31,684 nt of DNA from PNMQ01 sp964478775 (GTDB taxonomy: Bacteria; Pseudomonadota; Alphaproteobacteria; Paracaedibacterales; CAIOTO01), in NCBI GenBank assembly GCA_964478775.1, contig CAYZJC010000018.1, positions 1 to 31,684 on the forward strand, written 5' to 3'. The position numbers and the translations under genes were made by a program. Below, piece by piece: positions 7,372-16,455 of the stretch. Under the pieces are notes generated by a model. The model saw only the letters and a program-made list of their open reading frames with translations, made no database searches and was not told the origin of the DNA. Position 1 is the stretch's first letter; each line of letters opens with the position of its first letter.

Positions 7372-9798
7372 CTAATGACTCAATACATCCTTCACTTTTT
7401 GGGCCAAGTCTTTTAATGTAAATGGTTTTTGTAAAAAGTGAATATCTGCATTATTACCAAGATTATTTCTAAATGTATCTTCTGTATAGCCTGAAATAAA
7501 AATTGTTTTAACGGTTGGGAATATTTCACGTACTTTTTGACAAAGTGTTGGGCCATCCATACGCGGCATCACCACATCCGTAATCAAAAGATCAAACTTT
7601 TTACCTTCACCAATTAAGGTTAAAGCTACATCCCCATTTTCCGCTTCCAACACTTCATACCCTTTATCGCGCAATGCACGTGCACTAAATAGCCTTACGG
7701 CATCTTCATCTTCAACCAACAAGATGGTCTCACTCCCCGTAAGATCAGTGGCAACCGGCTCAGGAAGTTGGGTGTAGTGTGTCTCTTCCCCTGTATGTCT
7801 TGGCAAATAAATTTTAAATGCTGTTCCTTTATCAATAACACTATTAACAGCAATAAAACCGCCAGTTTGTTTAACAATACCATATACCGTTGACAAACCA
7901 AGGCCCGTTCCTGCCCCCACTTCTTTTGTAGAAAAGAAGGGCTCAAAAATATGCTCTAGCACACCTTTTTCAATACCATGACCTGAATCAATCACTTCAA
8001 TCAAGACGTAGTCACCTTCCGGTATCATTTCATGTTCAAGCTGAATGGCTGTTTGAACTTGCAAATTACTGGTTTGAATCATCACCCCCCCATTAGGGTT
8101 GGCTTCCATGGCATCTCGTGCATTAACAACAAGGTTAATAATGACTTGCTCTAACTGACTCACATCTACCATAACTGGCCAAATATCGCGCCCATGATTC
8201 ATTGTTAGTTCGATACGTGCCCCAATCAAACGACGAAGCAATGCTGAAAGTTCTGCTAAAGTATCTGTGATATTAATCACTTTTGGTTGCAGGTTTTGTT
8301 GACGAGAAAAGGCTAAAAGCTGACGTACCAAATTAGCGGCACGATTCGCATTTTGCTTAATTTGCATAATATCCATATATGAGGAATCATTTGGCATATA
8401 ACGCTGCAATAACAAATCACAAAAACCAATCATAGCTGTCAAAAGGTTATTAAAGTCATGGGCAATTCCACCCGCTAGCTGTCCCACTGCTTGCATTTTT
8501 TGCGACTGAATAAATTGCTGTTCCAAACGTTTTTGTTCTGAGGTATCAATAAATTGAAGCACTAAGTATTGTCTTTGTTCCTCAAGCATGTTGGAATGAA
8601 TAACGGAAACAAAGGCTGTGGGTGATGACTGCAAACCACTTAAAGGAATATCAAAGGGAACTATGCGCACCTTTGACTGACGTGCATGATTAATCTTTTT
8701 CAATATATCTGAACGTTTAGACGCCTCAATGAAATCAAGAAAATTATCACCTTCTTGTATATGTTTTTTTTCATTACTAAACAAATGGATAAAAGAATGA
8801 TTTACGCTTAAAATCAGATTTTTATCATCTAAGATTAATGATGGAATCGTTGCATGGGTAAAGCCTTGAGCAATAGATTTATCATGTGACACATTTGATA
8901 AATCAACAGACTGCTCATCTAGTTTAATGATCACCAGTGCATTAGCCCATGCCCCATGTACATGTGATGGTACCAATAAGACACGCATAGGTGTTGCTTT
9001 ATGTCTTTTCAGCATAACAACTTTAGGGGCTTTAAAATGCGGATCCTGCACATCCAAAACATCTGTAATAGGACTTCCGATCATTCTATCTTTTGCATGA
9101 TTTAACCAAGACGAACATGTGCCATTCATTCCTACAATGTGTTGTGAAGGGCTTAGATATATGATACCAAAAGGTGCAAAGTCAATAAAGTTTTCAAGAT
9201 ACGTGTTTTGTTTTTGAAGCCCTTCAAACCCTTCCACATAATGCGTTATGTTGGTTAGCAATGCAGCGACATGCGTTCCACCTAAGGGCTTTGAAAATTC
9301 AATTGGAGTCACGTTAACAAGCCACCTTGACATCTTTTGCGAAAACCCGTTGGCCCCCCCTTTGAGCAAGCAATGACCTTTCACCCCATTGGCAACCAAG
9401 TGCAAAAAATCATTAGTGTCTCCGCTTGACGTAAAACGTGACATTGTTTTTCTAATAAATTCATTCTTATTGGGGTACAAATGTAGATTAGAAGAAAAAA
9501 CAGTGTGACCTTCACTGTCAAATAAAACGTATTCATGTGCAGGGGTATAATGTTCTAATGCATTTTCAAAGACTGCAATTTTTTTACGCAAGATATATTT
9601 TTGTTTAAGCGACGCCCAAACAACGATTGCGCCTAATATACCAGAAAGGAAAATCAGCAAAATAGCAACTAATGCGAAAGGTGACTTTGCAAGATCTTCA
9701 TTCAAATCCACTAAAAAAACAGTAAACCCTACACACCCCAACAACCACGTTACAATACTAAGGATTGTAAATATGCTTTCCATTTTTTTATTTAACAT
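7372..9798 (-). CDS. cckA: CckA-type hybrid sensor histidine kinase
   Basis: With the ATG at 9798 the product is 808 residues; a TTG at 9825 and an ATG at 9783 are alternatives, and none has a good ribosome site. Two membrane helices lie at about 8-31 and 39-62, followed by a PAS-like sensory region. The dimerisation/phosphoacceptor motif GGIAHDFNNLL has His447. The ATPase domain has its N box (NLVVNARDAM), G1 (DSGHGI) and G2 (GTGLGLSTVYGI). A C-terminal receiver domain starts ILLVEDED and has the phosphoacceptor Asp741 in LLITDVVMP. This order is the CckA architecture; in alphaproteobacteria CckA feeds phosphate through ChpT to CtrA and CpdR to time the cell cycle. Neither ChpT nor CtrA is in the window. 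Confidence 0.85.
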   Translation of the reverse strand: MLNKKMESIFTILSIVTWLLGCVGFTVFLVDLNEDLAKSPFALVAILLIFLSGILGAIVVWASLKQKYILRKKIAVFENALEHYTPAHEYVLFDSEGHTVFSSNLHLYPNKNEFIRKTMSRFTSSGDTNDFLHLVANGVKGHCLLKGGANGFSQKMSRWLVNVTPIEFSKPLGGTHVAALLTNITHYVEGFEGLQKQNTYLENFIDFAPFGIIYLSPSQHIVGMNGTCSSWLNHAKDRMIGSPITDVLDVQDPHFKAPKVVMLKRHKATPMRVLLVPSHVHGAWANALVIIKLDEQSVDLSNVSHDKSIAQGFTHATIPSLILDDKNLILSVNHSFIHLFSNEKKHIQEGDNFLDFIEASKRSDILKKINHARQSKVRIVPFDIPLSGLQSSPTAFVSVIHSNMLEEQRQYLVLQFIDTSEQKRLEQQFIQSQKMQAVGQLAGGIAHDFNNLLTAMIGFCDLLLQRYMPNDSSYMDIMQIKQNANRAANLVRQLLAFSRQQNLQPKVINITDTLAELSALLRRLIGARIELTMNHGRDIWPVMVDVSQLEQVIINLVVNARDAMEANPNGGVMIQTSNLQVQTAIQLEHEMIPEGDYVLIEVIDSGHGIEKGVLEHIFEPFFSTKEVGAGTGLGLSTVYGIVKQTGGFIAVNSVIDKGTAFKIYLPRHTGEETHYTQLPEPVATDLTGSETILLVEDEDAVRLFSARALRDKGYEVLEAENGDVALTLIGEGKKFDLLITDVVMPRMDGPTLCQKVREIFPTVKTIFISGYTEDTFRNNLGNNADIHFLQKPFTLKDLAQKVKDVLSH

Positions 9799-9828
9799 GA
9801 CAGCAGACCCATCTTCATAATACAAAAT

Positions 9829-9848
9829 TAAAATCTTTTAAGATTTAT
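9829..9848 (-). terminator. Weak terminator-like hairpin after the beta-lactamase-family gene
   Basis: On the minus strand AAATCT, a TAAA loop and AGATTT form a 6-bp stem followed by TTAATTTTG. It lies 30 bases past the stop codon at 9880 and just upstream of cckA. The stem is AT-only, so termination would be inefficient. Confidence 0.35.
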
Positions 9849-9879
9849 TCTACGACATAAAAAAGCGTAATTAAACAAC

Positions 9880-11583
9880 CTACTTTTTCTTTTCAAAAAG
9901 ACCTTCTTCAAACCCTTCACGAAGCAAGCTTGGGATCTGCATCAATTCAATTGCCTGAGGCTTTCTGCCCCCAAAGAAAACATAACCAGTATCATGTTCG
10001 CAATAAGCAGGTGATAAAATATTGCCTGCAAAGGAAAATTGATGACCATTAAAATGGGTCAACTGAACCGTTTTACCACGATAAGTCATTGTTAAAGCAT
10101 TGTTTTCAAGTGAGACACGACATTCCCCATAGACATCATTATTATAGGTCCCCACATAGGCTTCTAACGGTCCGCTAGGCTGTGGGTTATTCATTCTTTC
10201 CATTGCCTTATAACGCTTGTTTGAAATTTGAATATCTTTTAAGTTCATCTTAGTTTGCTCGCTCCAGTCAATATCTTCAAGACCTAAGTACAAGTCCATA
10301 AAGCGATTCATAACCCCTTCAGGCAATAAACTGATACGGTTAGACCCAAGGTTAGATAAAATCACAATACCCATTTTTTCACTTGGCATAAGCAACATCA
10401 ATGAACGCACCCCATAAAAAGCCCCCATATGACTATAGGCCAATACATTTCGATCTTTTGTTCCATAATGGAAACGAAAATAGCCCAAGCCGTAGTGGAC
10501 ATTGTGGTATCTGCTTATGGCAAACATAGGGTCTGTGTCAGAAAATTCACAATGAATATGTGCAGTCTTCAATTCATGCATCAATTTTTTATCAAAAAGG
10601 CGTTGTTCTTCAAACACACCGTCAGTCAACATTACTTGCAACCATTTCGAATAGTCATGCACTGATATACTTACCCCAGTACTACCCGCATATAAGTAAT
10701 TCAATTTTGAAAAGGCAAGTGCATGCGGTTCATGATTTCTATGATCATGAGGTGTTGCGATATTAGCTTTACTAAACAAGCGCTTCATTCCTTCCCATGA
10801 CCAAAGCGAGGGATTAATGTTTTCATAACTAACATGCGCTGTTGTCATTTGAAGTGGGTCAAAAATGATTTCTTTATACAATACTTCTATCGATTTTCCA
10901 GTTACCTTTTCTGCAATTTTACTTGTCAAACCAAACAGCTGATTTTGATACCCATACTGCGTTCTGGGTTGGGACTTAAAAGGAAGTTTAGAAAGTCCAC
11001 TTAGCATTTCTTCATGACTAAAGCCCATATACCATAAAGTATCACCAGAAAAGTGAGGAAGTCCTGATCGGTGAGATAAACAATCTCTTATCGTAAATTG
11101 GGAAGAATAACCATCTTCATACAAGCGAAATTGGGGGTTATACTTTTGCACGGGATCATCAAAAGATAGCACCCCTTGTTCGACCAACTTTGCAATCACA
11201 TGCGCTAACATATTTTTGGATAAAGACGCAATTTGAAACTCTGTCATTTCATTAACTAAGTCTTTGGTGCCAACTTTACGTACCCCAAAACCTTTTTCAT
11301 ACACAATTTTCCCATCTTTAACAATTGCAATTGCAACACCGGGCGCATTCCAATCTTGCATCGCTTTGTGTACATATTTTTCAAACTCTGGCAGAATATA
11401 ATCAAGTTGCTTTTGGTGCACAAGTAAATTTGGCACTTGCGTATCATCCACTTTGATCTTTTTTTGAATATCTGAAGCCGCATACACGGGTGCAAAAGAA
11501 ATGCTAGGCAAAAAAAGGCCGTTAGAAATAATAACAGCTGACAATAGCAAGGTTGAAAAATACTTCTTTTTACTTAAACGCAT
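9880..11583 (-). CDS. Exported serine beta-lactamase-family hydrolase
   Basis: The 567-residue product has a signal peptide (to about residue 35, VYAA). A beta-lactamase/PBP transpeptidase-like domain follows with all three active-site motifs. They are S120-L-S-K123 (nucleophile and general base), Y212-Q-N214, and H385-M-G387 in the place of K-T-G, as in class C-like esterases and D-peptidases. About 100 C-terminal residues form a beta-rich extension (EAYVGTYNNDVYGE...) like the lipocalin-type tail of many such hydrolases. Substrate cannot be read from sequence; peptidoglycan D-peptide or ester hydrolysis in the periplasm is likelier than antibiotic resistance. No proper ribosome site precedes the ATG. 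It is divergent from the gene at 11657 across a 73-bp region. Confidence 0.85.
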   Translation of the reverse strand: MRLSKKKYFSTLLLSAVIISNGLFLPSISFAPVYAASDIQKKIKVDDTQVPNLLVHQKQLDYILPEFEKYVHKAMQDWNAPGVAIAIVKDGKIVYEKGFGVRKVGTKDLVNEMTEFQIASLSKNMLAHVIAKLVEQGVLSFDDPVQKYNPQFRLYEDGYSSQFTIRDCLSHRSGLPHFSGDTLWYMGFSHEEMLSGLSKLPFKSQPRTQYGYQNQLFGLTSKIAEKVTGKSIEVLYKEIIFDPLQMTTAHVSYENINPSLWSWEGMKRLFSKANIATPHDHRNHEPHALAFSKLNYLYAGSTGVSISVHDYSKWLQVMLTDGVFEEQRLFDKKLMHELKTAHIHCEFSDTDPMFAISRYHNVHYGLGYFRFHYGTKDRNVLAYSHMGAFYGVRSLMLLMPSEKMGIVILSNLGSNRISLLPEGVMNRFMDLYLGLEDIDWSEQTKMNLKDIQISNKRYKAMERMNNPQPSGPLEAYVGTYNNDVYGECRVSLENNALTMTYRGKTVQLTHFNGHQFSFAGNILSPAYCEHDTGYVFFGGRKPQAIELMQIPSLLREGFEEGLFEKKK

Positions 11584-11617
11584 GGAGGATGAAATCTCTT
11601 GTTAGGAATTTGTTAAC

Positions 11618-11651
11618 TGAATTTAGATTAGCATAAATTTAGATAAATTCA
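11618..11651. promoter_or_regulatory. Candidate operator in a divergent promoter region
   Basis: TGAATTTA (11618-11625) and TAAATTCA (11644-11651) form a perfect inverted repeat. The 9-mer AATTTAGAT is repeated directly at 11620 and 11636, 16 bases apart. It lies between two divergent genes, a typical place for a regulator site. The AT richness raises the chance of coincidence. Confidence 0.35.
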
Positions 11652-11656
11652 ATCTA

Positions 11657-12223
11657 GTGAAATGCATCATGTTTTTAGGCGCAAAGATCGGGCTTATAGT
11701 CCTTGCTGTCATTACAGCTATGGGTGGGTGGTTTATCTTCCAGCCCCCTTCGAAAAATTTTAGTTTTTTTATTCCCCAAACAGAAAATGGAATTTATGTG
11801 TTTGATAATATCACTGAACAACTCAGTTATTGCAACACTGACGCGGGATGTAAAACACTTACACTACCGCATGCAAATGCAGACCATAAAGCAAATGAGA
11901 AAGCCATAGACAAGGAAGCAGAAAAACAGAAAGAGTCCCCACAAAAACCAAAACAAAAACAACCGCCAAGGCCAGTCAAACGTCAACCACAAGAACAGAC
12001 ACAAGAAACTTCAGCTGATGCTGGCGATGAACAACCAGACAACACGCCAAAACAAACACGCCAACAGCAAAAACCTATCAAGAATACGCCTCAAGGTAAA
12101 ACACAACGCCATAGTAAACAAAACGATGCTATTGTTTCACCCATTAAACCAGCAGAGATTCCTGATGATGAAACCCCTGAGAATGATAACGAATACGCCT
12201 CAGCTGTTCCCGATGAAAATTAG
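11657..12223 (+). CDS. Small membrane-anchored K/Q/P-rich protein
   Basis: The 188-residue product starts at a GTG; the ATG at 11669 is an alternative, and neither has a clear ribosome site. One membrane helix spans about residues 8-28. A short segment (YVFDNITEQLSYCNTDAGC) resembles a motif seen in small alphaproteobacterial membrane proteins. From about residue 75 to the end it is low-complexity, rich in Lys, Gln, Pro, Glu and Asp, and probably disordered. No enzymatic domain is visible, and function is unknown. The frame has codon structure without internal stops and is bounded by real genes, so I consider it genuine. Confidence 0.65.
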   Translation: MKCIMFLGAKIGLIVLAVITAMGGWFIFQPPSKNFSFFIPQTENGIYVFDNITEQLSYCNTDAGCKTLTLPHANADHKANEKAIDKEAEKQKESPQKPKQKQPPRPVKRQPQEQTQETSADAGDEQPDNTPKQTRQQQKPIKNTPQGKTQRHSKQNDAIVSPIKPAEIPDDETPENDNEYASAVPDEN

Positions 12224-12341
12224 GAAATCACGATAGGGTTTATCACCATATGGATTGCGAAATCAGATTGCCCCTTGCATTTTAACATCAACGTACCTAT
12301 ATTTTAGATAAGTTGAAAAACAGTTATAAATAAAAGGTACA

Positions 12342-13286
12342 ATGCTTATGAAAATCAATGGGTTATCACAGTTTTGGATGGTTAATGCCTTTACAAACGA
12401 ACGCTTTAAAGGTAACCCAGCAGGTGTGTTTTTGGTGGAAGACTTTCCCGAAATACATATCATGCAGTCAATTGCAACTGAACTTAACTGGTCACAGACA
12501 GCCTTTGTTCGTATTGCCCCTAGCGCTATCACAACAATCAATCATTCAACAACACTGCAAGCACATATCCGCTGGTTTTCACCTAAGGACGAAACCCCCT
12601 TTTGCGGTCATGCGACCCTCGCATGCTCACATGTTTTATTTGAACGCTATCAACACTTACATATAATCAACTTTGACTCATTAGCAGGCCCTTTAACAGC
12701 GCTTCGTACAACAGATACCCACAATAATACCCTTATCACCTTAGATTTTCCAATACGCCAAGTCACAGCTTGCCCCTGCCCCGAAACCTTAACGAGCGCC
12801 CTTCGATTAAAAGATGGTTCATATGCACATATTGAACGCACATATCGCGATGAGTTAATTTATGTAGTCGTCTTACAAGACCCCAGTGAGCTTGCCCAAT
12901 TAGATGTCGATTTACTTAAAATTTCTAAGCTTGATGCAAGGGCTGTATCTGTCACGGCAAAAGGCCCAGATGGGTTTGACTTTCAATCACGCTACTTTGC
13001 ACCCAAAGTTGGCATTCCAGAAGACCCAGTCTGTGGGTCATCACATGCAAGGCTAAGCTATTTATGGTCACAGCTTCTTAACGGAAAAACTAAACTAAAG
13101 GCCCTTCAAGCCTCTGCGCGAACTGGTGTATTAGACCTTGAAATCATAAATGATCGCTTAATGATTACAGCAAAGGCGATGACTGTCTTTGAAGGAAAGA
13201 TGCATCCTAACGAACAACAAGGAACGCATAAAAGTGGAACAGAAATCACCTTAGACTTTCACACACCCCTTGCTAAAAGTGCTTAA
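12342..13286 (+). CDS. PhzF-family isomerase-like protein with a substituted catalytic residue
   Basis: The 314-residue product has the two-lobed PhzF fold signatures: VNAFTNERFKGNPAGV near the N-terminus, FSPKDETPFCGHATLACSHV at about 79-98, and EDPVCGSSHARL near 227-238 with Asp228. In the usual SETAF motif, where the Glu is the acid/base (E45 in Pseudomonas PhzF), this protein has SQTAF with Gln52 (codon CAG). Family members are isomerases or epimerases of small molecules; most have no known substrate. No phenazine genes are nearby, so phenazine synthesis is unlikely. The ATG is preceded by AAAGGT. Confidence 0.85.
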   Translation: MLMKINGLSQFWMVNAFTNERFKGNPAGVFLVEDFPEIHIMQSIATELNWSQTAFVRIAPSAITTINHSTTLQAHIRWFSPKDETPFCGHATLACSHVLFERYQHLHIINFDSLAGPLTALRTTDTHNNTLITLDFPIRQVTACPCPETLTSALRLKDGSYAHIERTYRDELIYVVVLQDPSELAQLDVDLLKISKLDARAVSVTAKGPDGFDFQSRYFAPKVGIPEDPVCGSSHARLSYLWSQLLNGKTKLKALQASARTGVLDLEIINDRLMITAKAMTVFEGKMHPNEQQGTHKSGTEITLDFHTPLAKSA

Positions 13287-13401
13287 GTCCGCTTAATATT
13301 CAAAGCGCACCCTTTACTTTTTTTAAAAAATCTTCCATGCTAAATGTAACCTGACACGAGGTAAAAGTTTTTTCTTAAAGTTGATAAATAGAGGCGAAGT
13401 T

Positions 13402-14499
13402 GTGACTGACGAAACAGATATAAAAAAACCAGATGTGTATGTGCTTTCAAGTGGGGGCACTGGTGGCCACCTGTTTCCAGCCTTAAGTCTTTCAAAAGAA
13501 ATTGCCCATGCAGGGCACACAGCTTTACTTGTCACAGACACAAGAGGGGCACACTTTTATAAAAAAGTAGATGTCGCCCCCCATTTGCTATGCACAATCA
13601 CGCGGACACACTGGTTATTTGGCAAACTTGTCTACCCCTTTAGTTTAGCAACGCAATTAGTCAAATGCTTTATTTGGCTATTGATGAAGAAACCAAAGGC
13701 AGTAGTTGGGTTTGGAGGGTACCCTTCATTTCCATGCGTCTTTGCAGCCCAACTGTTAGGCATTCAAACATACATTCATGAAGGCAATGCGTTTTTAGGA
13801 AAGGCAAACCGTTTTTTAAGTAAACGCGCCATCAAAATTGGGGTATCCTTCCCCTTAACCCCCGAACAAGAAGCAGATGGTCGCTACCACTTAATTGGAA
13901 TGCCTGTAAGGCGTGAATTTTCAGTCCTTACAAAGCACCCATATGAAGAATCTATCAACGACCAATTGTTTTACCTCTTAGTGGTGGGCGGCAGTCAAGG
14001 CGCTAAAATTTTTGGCACAGTGGTTCCGCAAGCCATCGCTTTATTACCTTTTGATTATCAAAAACGCCTTGTTGTCACACAACAATGCAGAGAAGCACAA
14101 ATACCTGATGTGAAACAAACATATAAGTCAATTGCTTGTCAAAAAAACTTAACTGCTTTCATTACCAATATAGATTTTTATTATAAAACAACACACCTTG
14201 TTATTACACGCGCTGGTGCTTCAACAGTCGCTGAAATTGCAATGGCTGGCCGCCCTGCCCTATTTGTACCCTATGCTGGTTCTGTTGAAGGGGACCAAGC
14301 CCGCAATGCAGAACACATTCAAGACGCAAATGCTGCATGGGTCATGAAAGAATGTAGTTTTACCCCAGAACGTTTAAGTGAATTTTTAAAGTGGGCCATG
14401 GACAACCCCAAAGACTTAAGTGAAACCACCACACGTGTCAAAGACTTTGCATGCCCCAATGCAACCCATCGTTTATGGGAAATGGTTCAAGGCACCTAA
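13402..14499 (+). CDS. murG: UDP-GlcNAc:lipid I GlcNAc transferase
   Basis: The GTG at 13402, seven bases after GAGG, is the best start; a TTG at 13381 is possible. The product is 365 residues. The lipid-binding glycine loops are SSGGTGGHLFPA (about 16-27) and VVGFGGYPSF. Further signatures are HEGNAFLGKANR (usually HEQN), VVGGSQGAKIF, and the UDP-GlcNAc-binding TRAGASTVAEIAMAGRPALF with Gln in DQARNAEHI. MurG makes lipid II on the inner face of the membrane in peptidoglycan synthesis. It usually sits in the dcw cluster with mur and fts genes; here it stands alone. Confidence 0.96.
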   Translation: MTDETDIKKPDVYVLSSGGTGGHLFPALSLSKEIAHAGHTALLVTDTRGAHFYKKVDVAPHLLCTITRTHWLFGKLVYPFSLATQLVKCFIWLLMKKPKAVVGFGGYPSFPCVFAAQLLGIQTYIHEGNAFLGKANRFLSKRAIKIGVSFPLTPEQEADGRYHLIGMPVRREFSVLTKHPYEESINDQLFYLLVVGGSQGAKIFGTVVPQAIALLPFDYQKRLVVTQQCREAQIPDVKQTYKSIACQKNLTAFITNIDFYYKTTHLVITRAGASTVAEIAMAGRPALFVPYAGSVEGDQARNAEHIQDANAAWVMKECSFTPERLSEFLKWAMDNPKDLSETTTRVKDFACPNATHRLWEMVQGT

Positions 14500-14514
14500 C
14501 AGTTTTGCACAAAA

Positions 14515-15120
14515 TTATTGTGCTACTTGCTTAGCAGGTGGCGTACAAACTAAAATTCCGTTTTGATTTGAGATATCAGCACAATTACGATAACGTTTGG
14601 TATGATCTACAATGGAACGAATGCTAATCGTTCGAATATCACCAATGTGCCTAATAATAAGTTTAAGTTTAATTTTCGTATCAACTGGCACACCTAAGCC
14701 ATTTAAACAAGTTGCGTATAAGGTGTAAACTCCGTTTCCATTTCTAACCAATTTAGGTGCGTTTAATTGTTTTTTATAAAACCCATCTATATATGTTTTT
14801 TTAATGCAGCTTGCGCGAAATGTAAAAGTACTTGGAATATCTGTAATTAATGGTACTAATGAGCGCTCTGAAATAGCATCTGCAACCGCAGTAGCTGTGT
14901 CTACATCTTGCGTTTTCATTGTTGATGCATTAGTGACCAATTGGGTAATGCTATCTGTTGGTGCAGGCGTAGCAGCTGGTATGGAGGATGCCGATAAAGC
15001 AGATTTTGCTGTGTACCCCTTATTTGTAGCGACAATTTGAAATAAGCACACAAGACTCATCAGTAAAATTGCTGACTTGTTTTTTTTTAAATCGTAAGGT
15101 AAGGACAAAGACCTGTTCAT
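14515..15120 (-). CDS. Exported protein of unknown function
   Basis: The ATG at 15120 (GAG six bases upstream) gives 201 residues; a GTG at 15150 is an alternative. A basic start is followed by a hydrophobic helix (SAILLMSLVCLFQIVAT) that is a signal peptide or anchor. Next comes an Ala/Ser/Thr/Pro linker and a C-terminal domain with four cysteines that may form disulphides. I recognise no family. It converges with murG across 15 bases. A TTAA-N7-TTAA sequence lies about 50 bases upstream. Confidence 0.65.
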   Translation of the reverse strand: MNRSLSLPYDLKKNKSAILLMSLVCLFQIVATNKGYTAKSALSASSIPAATPAPTDSITQLVTNASTMKTQDVDTATAVADAISERSLVPLITDIPSTFTFRASCIKKTYIDGFYKKQLNAPKLVRNGNGVYTLYATCLNGLGVPVDTKIKLKLIIRHIGDIRTISIRSIVDHTKRYRNCADISNQNGILVCTPPAKQVAQ

Positions 15121-15170
15121 TTTTTTCTCGCACACATAATATTGCTCCACGACCAGTATGAACTGCCTAT

Positions 15171-15187
15171 GGTTAACAAGGTGTTAA
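15171..15187 (-). promoter_or_regulatory. CtrA-box-like sequence
   Basis: On the minus strand the sequence reads TTAACACCTTGTTAACC, matching the alphaproteobacterial CtrA full site TTAA-N7-TTAAC. It lies 51 bases upstream of the ATG at 15120. In a genome this AT-rich such a match can occur by chance, so this is only a candidate. The rest of the gap to 15407 shows no gene. Confidence 0.35.
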
Positions 15188-15407
15188 TAGATCAATCAAA
15201 TTCCTGACTTAATTAATATACTTTTTAACTAATTAGCGGTGTGTGTGTGATCAGAAAAATCGAACACCAAGCCCCCCATTACACGATTGTTTTTTCAGAA
15301 ATGATCTTTTCATGGACAGTTCCTAGAAAAAACACCTGTTCAAATTTATAATAAATAATATTTACAACAATATGTCTTATCTCAAAAAAAAGCAGGTCTA
15401 AGCAAAT

Positions 15408-16226
15408 TTATAAAGTAGGAATAAAAGCTTGGAGTCGACCACCAATACGGACAGGGTGCACACATTTTGCAAGTCCTGTTTGATCGTCCACATCTACAAA
15501 AACTGCGCATAAGGTTCCCTCACCTGTTGCAGGTTCCATACGAGAAGGTGGCGGTAGTTTTCGCGTAAATTTAAACAAGGGCACTTCTTTGTTCATGCCT
15601 ACAACTGAATTATAATCACCGCACATACCAGCGTCAGTCATATACGCGGTTCCTTTTGGAAAAATCTGACAATCTGCTGTTGGAACATGTGTATGTGTGC
15701 CTACCACTAAGCTTGCTCTGCCATCGCAAAAGTGACCCATGGCCATTTTTTCAGATGTTGCTTCTGCATGCATATCTACAACAATTGCGTTCACAAGTCC
15801 ACCTAACACATAAGTTTTAAATAAGTGTTCAAGTGCAAAAAACGGGTCATCAAGTGAGTCCATAAAGACGCGCCCCATGACATTAACAACTAAAATTTTA
15901 GCCCCACGCTGAGTCGTCATGATTGTAAAACCACGCCCAGGCGCTGTTTGTGGATAATTTATAGGGCGAACAATTCGCTTTTCACTCGACAAATAGGGCA
16001 TAATGTCGCGGTTGTCGAAAACATGATTACCTGTTGTAATCACATCCACACCCATTTTAAATAAGTCATTGGCAATACTACTAGTAATTCCAAAGCCATG
16101 GGCTGCGTTCTCACCATTTGCAATGACACAATCTAGGCGTAATTGACTACGTAAACCTGGCAAATGCGCTGCCATGCAGTCTCGCCCTGATTTACCAACA
16201 ATATCACCACAAAATAAAATACGCAT
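15408..16226 (-). CDS. TIGR00282/YmdB-family metallophosphoesterase
   Basis: The ATG at 16226 gives MRILFCGDIVGKSGRD and 272 residues. Metal-site residues are all present: Asp8, Glu39 and Asn40 (ANGENAAHG), Asn67 and His68 (TTGNHVFD), His153 (DMHAEATSEK), His178 and His180 (GTHTHVPTAD). This matches the YmdB family, in which Bacillus YmdB hydrolyses 2',3'-cyclic nucleotides and affects RNase activity and cell fate. The cellular role in alphaproteobacteria is not established. The ribosome site is poor (AGG only one base from ATG). Confidence 0.9.
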   Translation of the reverse strand: MRILFCGDIVGKSGRDCMAAHLPGLRSQLRLDCVIANGENAAHGFGITSSIANDLFKMGVDVITTGNHVFDNRDIMPYLSSEKRIVRPINYPQTAPGRGFTIMTTQRGAKILVVNVMGRVFMDSLDDPFFALEHLFKTYVLGGLVNAIVVDMHAEATSEKMAMGHFCDGRASLVVGTHTHVPTADCQIFPKGTAYMTDAGMCGDYNSVVGMNKEVPLFKFTRKLPPPSRMEPATGEGTLCAVFVDVDDQTGLAKCVHPVRIGGRLQAFIPTL

Positions 16227-16347
16227 ACCTAAAACCAATAATTATAACATTTAAACAGCATTACTTAAGTAGGACATAGCATGACAGAAGTGTATATAAA
16301 ATTCAACCCCTCTATTTTTAAGCAGCATTGAAATTGGCATGCAACCT

Positions 16348-16375
16348 TTATCATTTCCAATAGATATGCCATAAT
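16348..16375 (+). promoter_or_regulatory. Possible promoter of guaD-trkH
   Basis: TTATCA (16348-16353) and CATAAT (16370-16375), 16 bases apart, lie about 80 bases before guaD. The -35 match is only moderate. Confidence 0.3.
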
Positions 16376-16455
16376 GGGTTTATGTAAATTTTTTACCCCC
16401 ATGGTGTTTATGCATCAAGCGTGTACATCAACAACGGAAGATAAGGAACCATTTG

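Noticed and set aside
9880..11583. Reading the serine hydrolase as an antibiotic-resistance beta-lactamase
   Set aside because: HMG in place of KTG, the long C-terminal extension and the chromosomal context fit the broad esterase/D-peptidase group better.
12263..12541. Minus-strand frame opposite the start of the PhzF-family gene
   Set aside because: It overlaps a well-supported gene, has no similarity I recognise and no ribosome site.
12342..13286. Phenazine biosynthesis locus
   Set aside because: No other phz genes are present; PhzF-like proteins are widespread without phenazines.
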